From Lachnospiraceae bacterium UBA4380 (GTDB lineage Bacteria > Bacillota > Clostridia > Lachnospirales > Lachnospiraceae), in contig DGRU01000063.1 in NCBI GenBank assembly GCA_002390025.1, positions 1,714-7,761 on the forward strand: a stretch of 6,048 bases of DNA. Reading direction: 5' to 3'. A model generated the notes under the pieces. It saw only the letters and a list, made by a program, of their open reading frames with translations. It searched no databases and was not told the origin of the DNA. Numbering within the stretch: position 1 is the first letter of the stretch; the number at the start of each line of letters is the position of its first letter. A program made the translations under genes and the position numbers. Shown here in pieces: positions 4,709 through 6,048 of the stretch.

Positions 4709-5674
4709 ATGAAACTCTCCATCTGCACAGATGTTTTCGGCAAGATACCCTTTACAGAAATGCTCGACAAGGTCGTCGCCTACGGCCTGGATGCCATCGA
4801 GATGACCGCAGGCGGCTGGGGCGGCTGCAATTTCATCCCTTCCGCTGAGGAGCTCATCAATGATGATGCAAAGCGCGAGGCCTTCCTGGCCGAGATCACA
4901 AAGAGAGGCCTTGCCATCTCCGCCCTCAACTGCTCCGGCAACCCCCTGATCGACACCCCCATGGGCCATGCGCATTCCAAGACCATGCGCGACACCATGG
5001 TACTGGCCGGCAAGATGGGCGTCGACACAGTAGTTACCATGTCCGGACTTCCCGCAGGCGCCCCCGGCGACAAGACCCCCAACTGGTTCGTCTCCACCAT
5101 TTCCTGGCCGGAGTATGACGGCTTCAATTACATGGCGGAAGGCGTCAAGTACCAGTGGAATGTCGCCGGCGAGTGGTGGAAAGAGACCTGCCGCATAGCC
5201 AAGGAAGCAGGCGTCAAAAAGATCGCCATCGAGGAATTCCCCGGCGCTCTGGTCCACAATGTCCGCACCTTCAACCAGCTCTGCGAAGCAGTAGGCGAAG
5301 ATTCCGATGTCCTGGGTCTCAACCTGGATCCTTCTCACCTGATGATCCAGGGGGCTGAGCCCATCGAAGCCGCATGGGCACTGGGCGGGAAGATCTTCTA
5401 TGTCCACGGTAAGGACGCCCGCATCGAGAAGCATAACGCCAACATCGACGGAATCCTTGAGAACCTTCCTGTTGAGTGCAGCGCACAGCGCAACTGGAAT
5501 TACGTTGCGGTCGGCTGCGGCAGAGATCTGCAGTGGTGGAAAGAGTTCTTCTCCGTCTGCCGCATGAATGGATACAACGGCTATGTCTCCCTCGAAATGG
5601 AAGACCTGACCATGAGCGTCGAGGCGGGTCTCGAGACCTCCATCGAAGCCCTCAAGGCCACAATCAGTCGATAA
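4709..5674 (+). CDS. Sugar phosphate isomerase/epimerase-like TIM-barrel protein
   Basis: Xylose-isomerase-like TIM-barrel protein (AP endonuclease family 2 fold), 321 residues, cytoplasmic, probably using a divalent metal to isomerise or epimerise a sugar or keto-polyol. Likely metal ligands follow the family pattern: Glu175/Glu176 in AIEEFPG, Asp207 and His210 in LDPSHL, His233 in YVHGKDA, and Glu296 or Glu298 in SLEMED. The sequence begins at the first barrel strand, with no signal peptide. It follows the IolG-like gene by 179 bp and precedes a sugar ABC ATPase, so it probably acts on the dehydrogenase product. Possible roles include an IolE/IolI/IolH-type step, or a reaction on a 3-keto sugar as in DgpC-type deglycosylation enzymes, although no small DgpB-like partner is seen here. 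The stop codon falls in sequence resembling the end of the 22-bp repeat that follows. Confidence 0.9.
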   Translation: MKLSICTDVFGKIPFTEMLDKVVAYGLDAIEMTAGGWGGCNFIPSAEELINDDAKREAFLAEITKRGLAISALNCSGNPLIDTPMGHAHSKTMRDTMVLAGKMGVDTVVTMSGLPAGAPGDKTPNWFVSTISWPEYDGFNYMAEGVKYQWNVAGEWWKETCRIAKEAGVKKIAIEEFPGALVHNVRTFNQLCEAVGEDSDVLGLNLDPSHLMIQGAEPIEAAWALGGKIFYVHGKDARIEKHNANIDGILENLPVECSAQRNWNYVAVGCGRDLQWWKEFFSVCRMNGYNGYVSLEMEDLTMSVEAGLETSIEALKATISR

Positions 5675-5675
5675 C

Positions 5676-5807
5676 ACGACTGATCTCAGACGCTAATACG
5701 ACTAATCTCAGACGCTAATACGACCGATCTCAGCCGCTAAAGCGATTGATTTCAGCTGCTAAAGCAACTGATTTCTGCCGCTGATGTGACTAATCTCAGA
5801 AGATAAG
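5676..5807. repeat. 22-bp tandem repeat array, six units
   Basis: Six contiguous 22-bp units start at 5676, 5698, 5720, 5742, 5764 and 5786. Units 1 and 2 differ at one position, and later units diverge progressively. The common core is roughly GACTGATCTCAG followed by NCGCTAA. Unit 1 contains an imperfect dyad, GACTGA-TC-TCAGAC, with one mismatch. The preceding bases at 5664-5675, including the TAA of the TIM-barrel gene, resemble the end of a unit, so the array appears to have grown from the gene's 3' end. The period is about two helical turns, so any bound protein would align on one face. There are no spacers, so it is not a CRISPR. Confidence 0.85.
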
Positions 5808-5827
5808 CTGACAGTTTATTCAAAAGC

Positions 5828-5845
5828 AAACTCCGAGAGTTTTTT
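5828..5845 (+). terminator. Weak hairpin with T-run, possible terminator
   Basis: AAACTC at 5828-5833 pairs with GAGTTT at 5837-5842 across CGA and is followed by three further T residues. The stem is short and AT-rich, so termination would be partial at best. It lies about 57 nt before the ABC ATPase start and may only reduce read-through. Confidence 0.3.
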
Positions 5846-5901
5846 ACCAATAGGGACGGAATGACATCAACAATCATTTTTTTTAATAGGGGGTAGCTTA
5901 T

Positions 5902-6048
5902 ATGAGCAATGCGCAAAACGAATTCGTCCTGGAGATGAAGGGCGTCGTCAAGGAATTTCCCGGCGTGCGCGCTCTGGACGGCGTCAATCTCCAGGTAAGA
6001 CCTGGGAAAGTACACGTCATCTGCGGTGAGAACGGAGCCGGAAAATCC
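5902..6048 (+). CDS. Sugar ABC transporter ATP-binding protein (RbsA/MglA/XylG type), N-terminal fragment
   Basis: The first 49 codons of an ABC ATPase are visible before the right edge. [19 protein letters not shown] (10-28) is the characteristic opening of the duplicated-domain ATPases that energise monosaccharide and polyol importers such as RbsA, MglA and XylG. The Walker A motif GENGAGKS occupies 42-49 at the end of the window. In full such proteins have about 500 residues and act at the inner face of the membrane with a permease and a binding protein, expected to lie further right. AGGGGG at 5888-5893 lies 8 nt before the ATG. The 227-bp gap from the TIM-barrel gene, filled by the 22-bp array, could mean separate regulation, although the same orientation and theme suggest one operon. 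Confidence 0.92.
   Translation, partial: MSNAQNEFVLEMKGVVKEFPGVRALDGVNLQVRPGKVHVICGENGAGKS

Noticed and set aside
4703..5677. Long minus-strand frame opposite the TIM-barrel gene
   Set aside because: Mirror frame produced by the codon bias of the real gene; no conserved motifs.
5676..5807. CRISPR array
   Set aside because: Units are contiguous, 22 bp, progressively degenerate, and have no unique spacers or cas genes.
5752..6015. Minus-strand frame spanning the 22-bp array and the ABC gene start
   Set aside because: Covers repeats and the clear Walker A-containing gene on the other strand; no support of its own.

Overview
The window looks like a carbohydrate or polyol catabolism locus from a Gram-positive Clostridia-type bacterium, probably Lachnospiraceae-like. 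That assignment is inferred from the strong GGAGG-type ribosome binding sites, moderately GC-rich genes beside an AT-rich control region, the resemblance of the proteins to Firmicutes families, and a GGGGACGGTTC-type palindromic repeat. No rRNA, tRNA, transposase or phage gene is visible, and no transcription factor gene lies inside the window.

Layout. Two divergent gene groups flank a control region at about 2834-3521. The leftward group (minus strand) is a class II ketose-bisphosphate aldolase (2006-2833), a HAD-type sugar-phosphate phosphatase or phosphomutase (1248-1910), a YhhX/IolW-type Gfo/Idh/MocA oxidoreductase (193-1251, overlapping the HAD gene by 4 bp), and the first 33 codons of an unrecognised gene that runs off the left edge (1-99). 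The rightward group (plus strand) is an IolG-like inositol 2-dehydrogenase (3522-4529), a TIM-barrel sugar isomerase/epimerase of the xylose-isomerase-like family (4709-5674), and the start of a sugar ABC transporter ATPase of the RbsA/MglA type (5902 to the right edge).

Control region. It holds a 20-bp perfect palindrome, TAACGAGTACGTACTCGTTA, present exactly twice (3218-3237 and 3341-3360), with a third 17/20 copy at 3384-3403. The second copy overlaps the -10 of a plausible promoter for the rightward operon. Closer to the leftward operon are a 44-bp direct repeat (about 2.6 copies, 2957-3074), an extended -10 element and a separate 14-bp palindrome over the expected start of transcription. 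Both operons therefore look repressor-controlled, with different operators.

Working model (inference). A sugar or polyol enters through the ABC transporter and is oxidised by the IolG-like enzyme. The keto product is rearranged or epimerised by the TIM-barrel enzyme, and a phosphorylated downstream intermediate is cleaved by the class II aldolase; the HAD enzyme and second oxidoreductase handle side or shunt steps. This resembles part of an inositol-type pathway, but IolC, IolD, IolB and canonical IolE are not seen here, and the IolG-like enzyme has Asn at a position that is a catalytic Asp in Bacillus subtilis IolG. The true substrate is open. Other structures of note are a six-unit 22-bp tandem array between the TIM-barrel and ABC genes, a GC-rich hairpin just before the TIM-barrel gene, and a REP-like palindrome inside the leftward operon.
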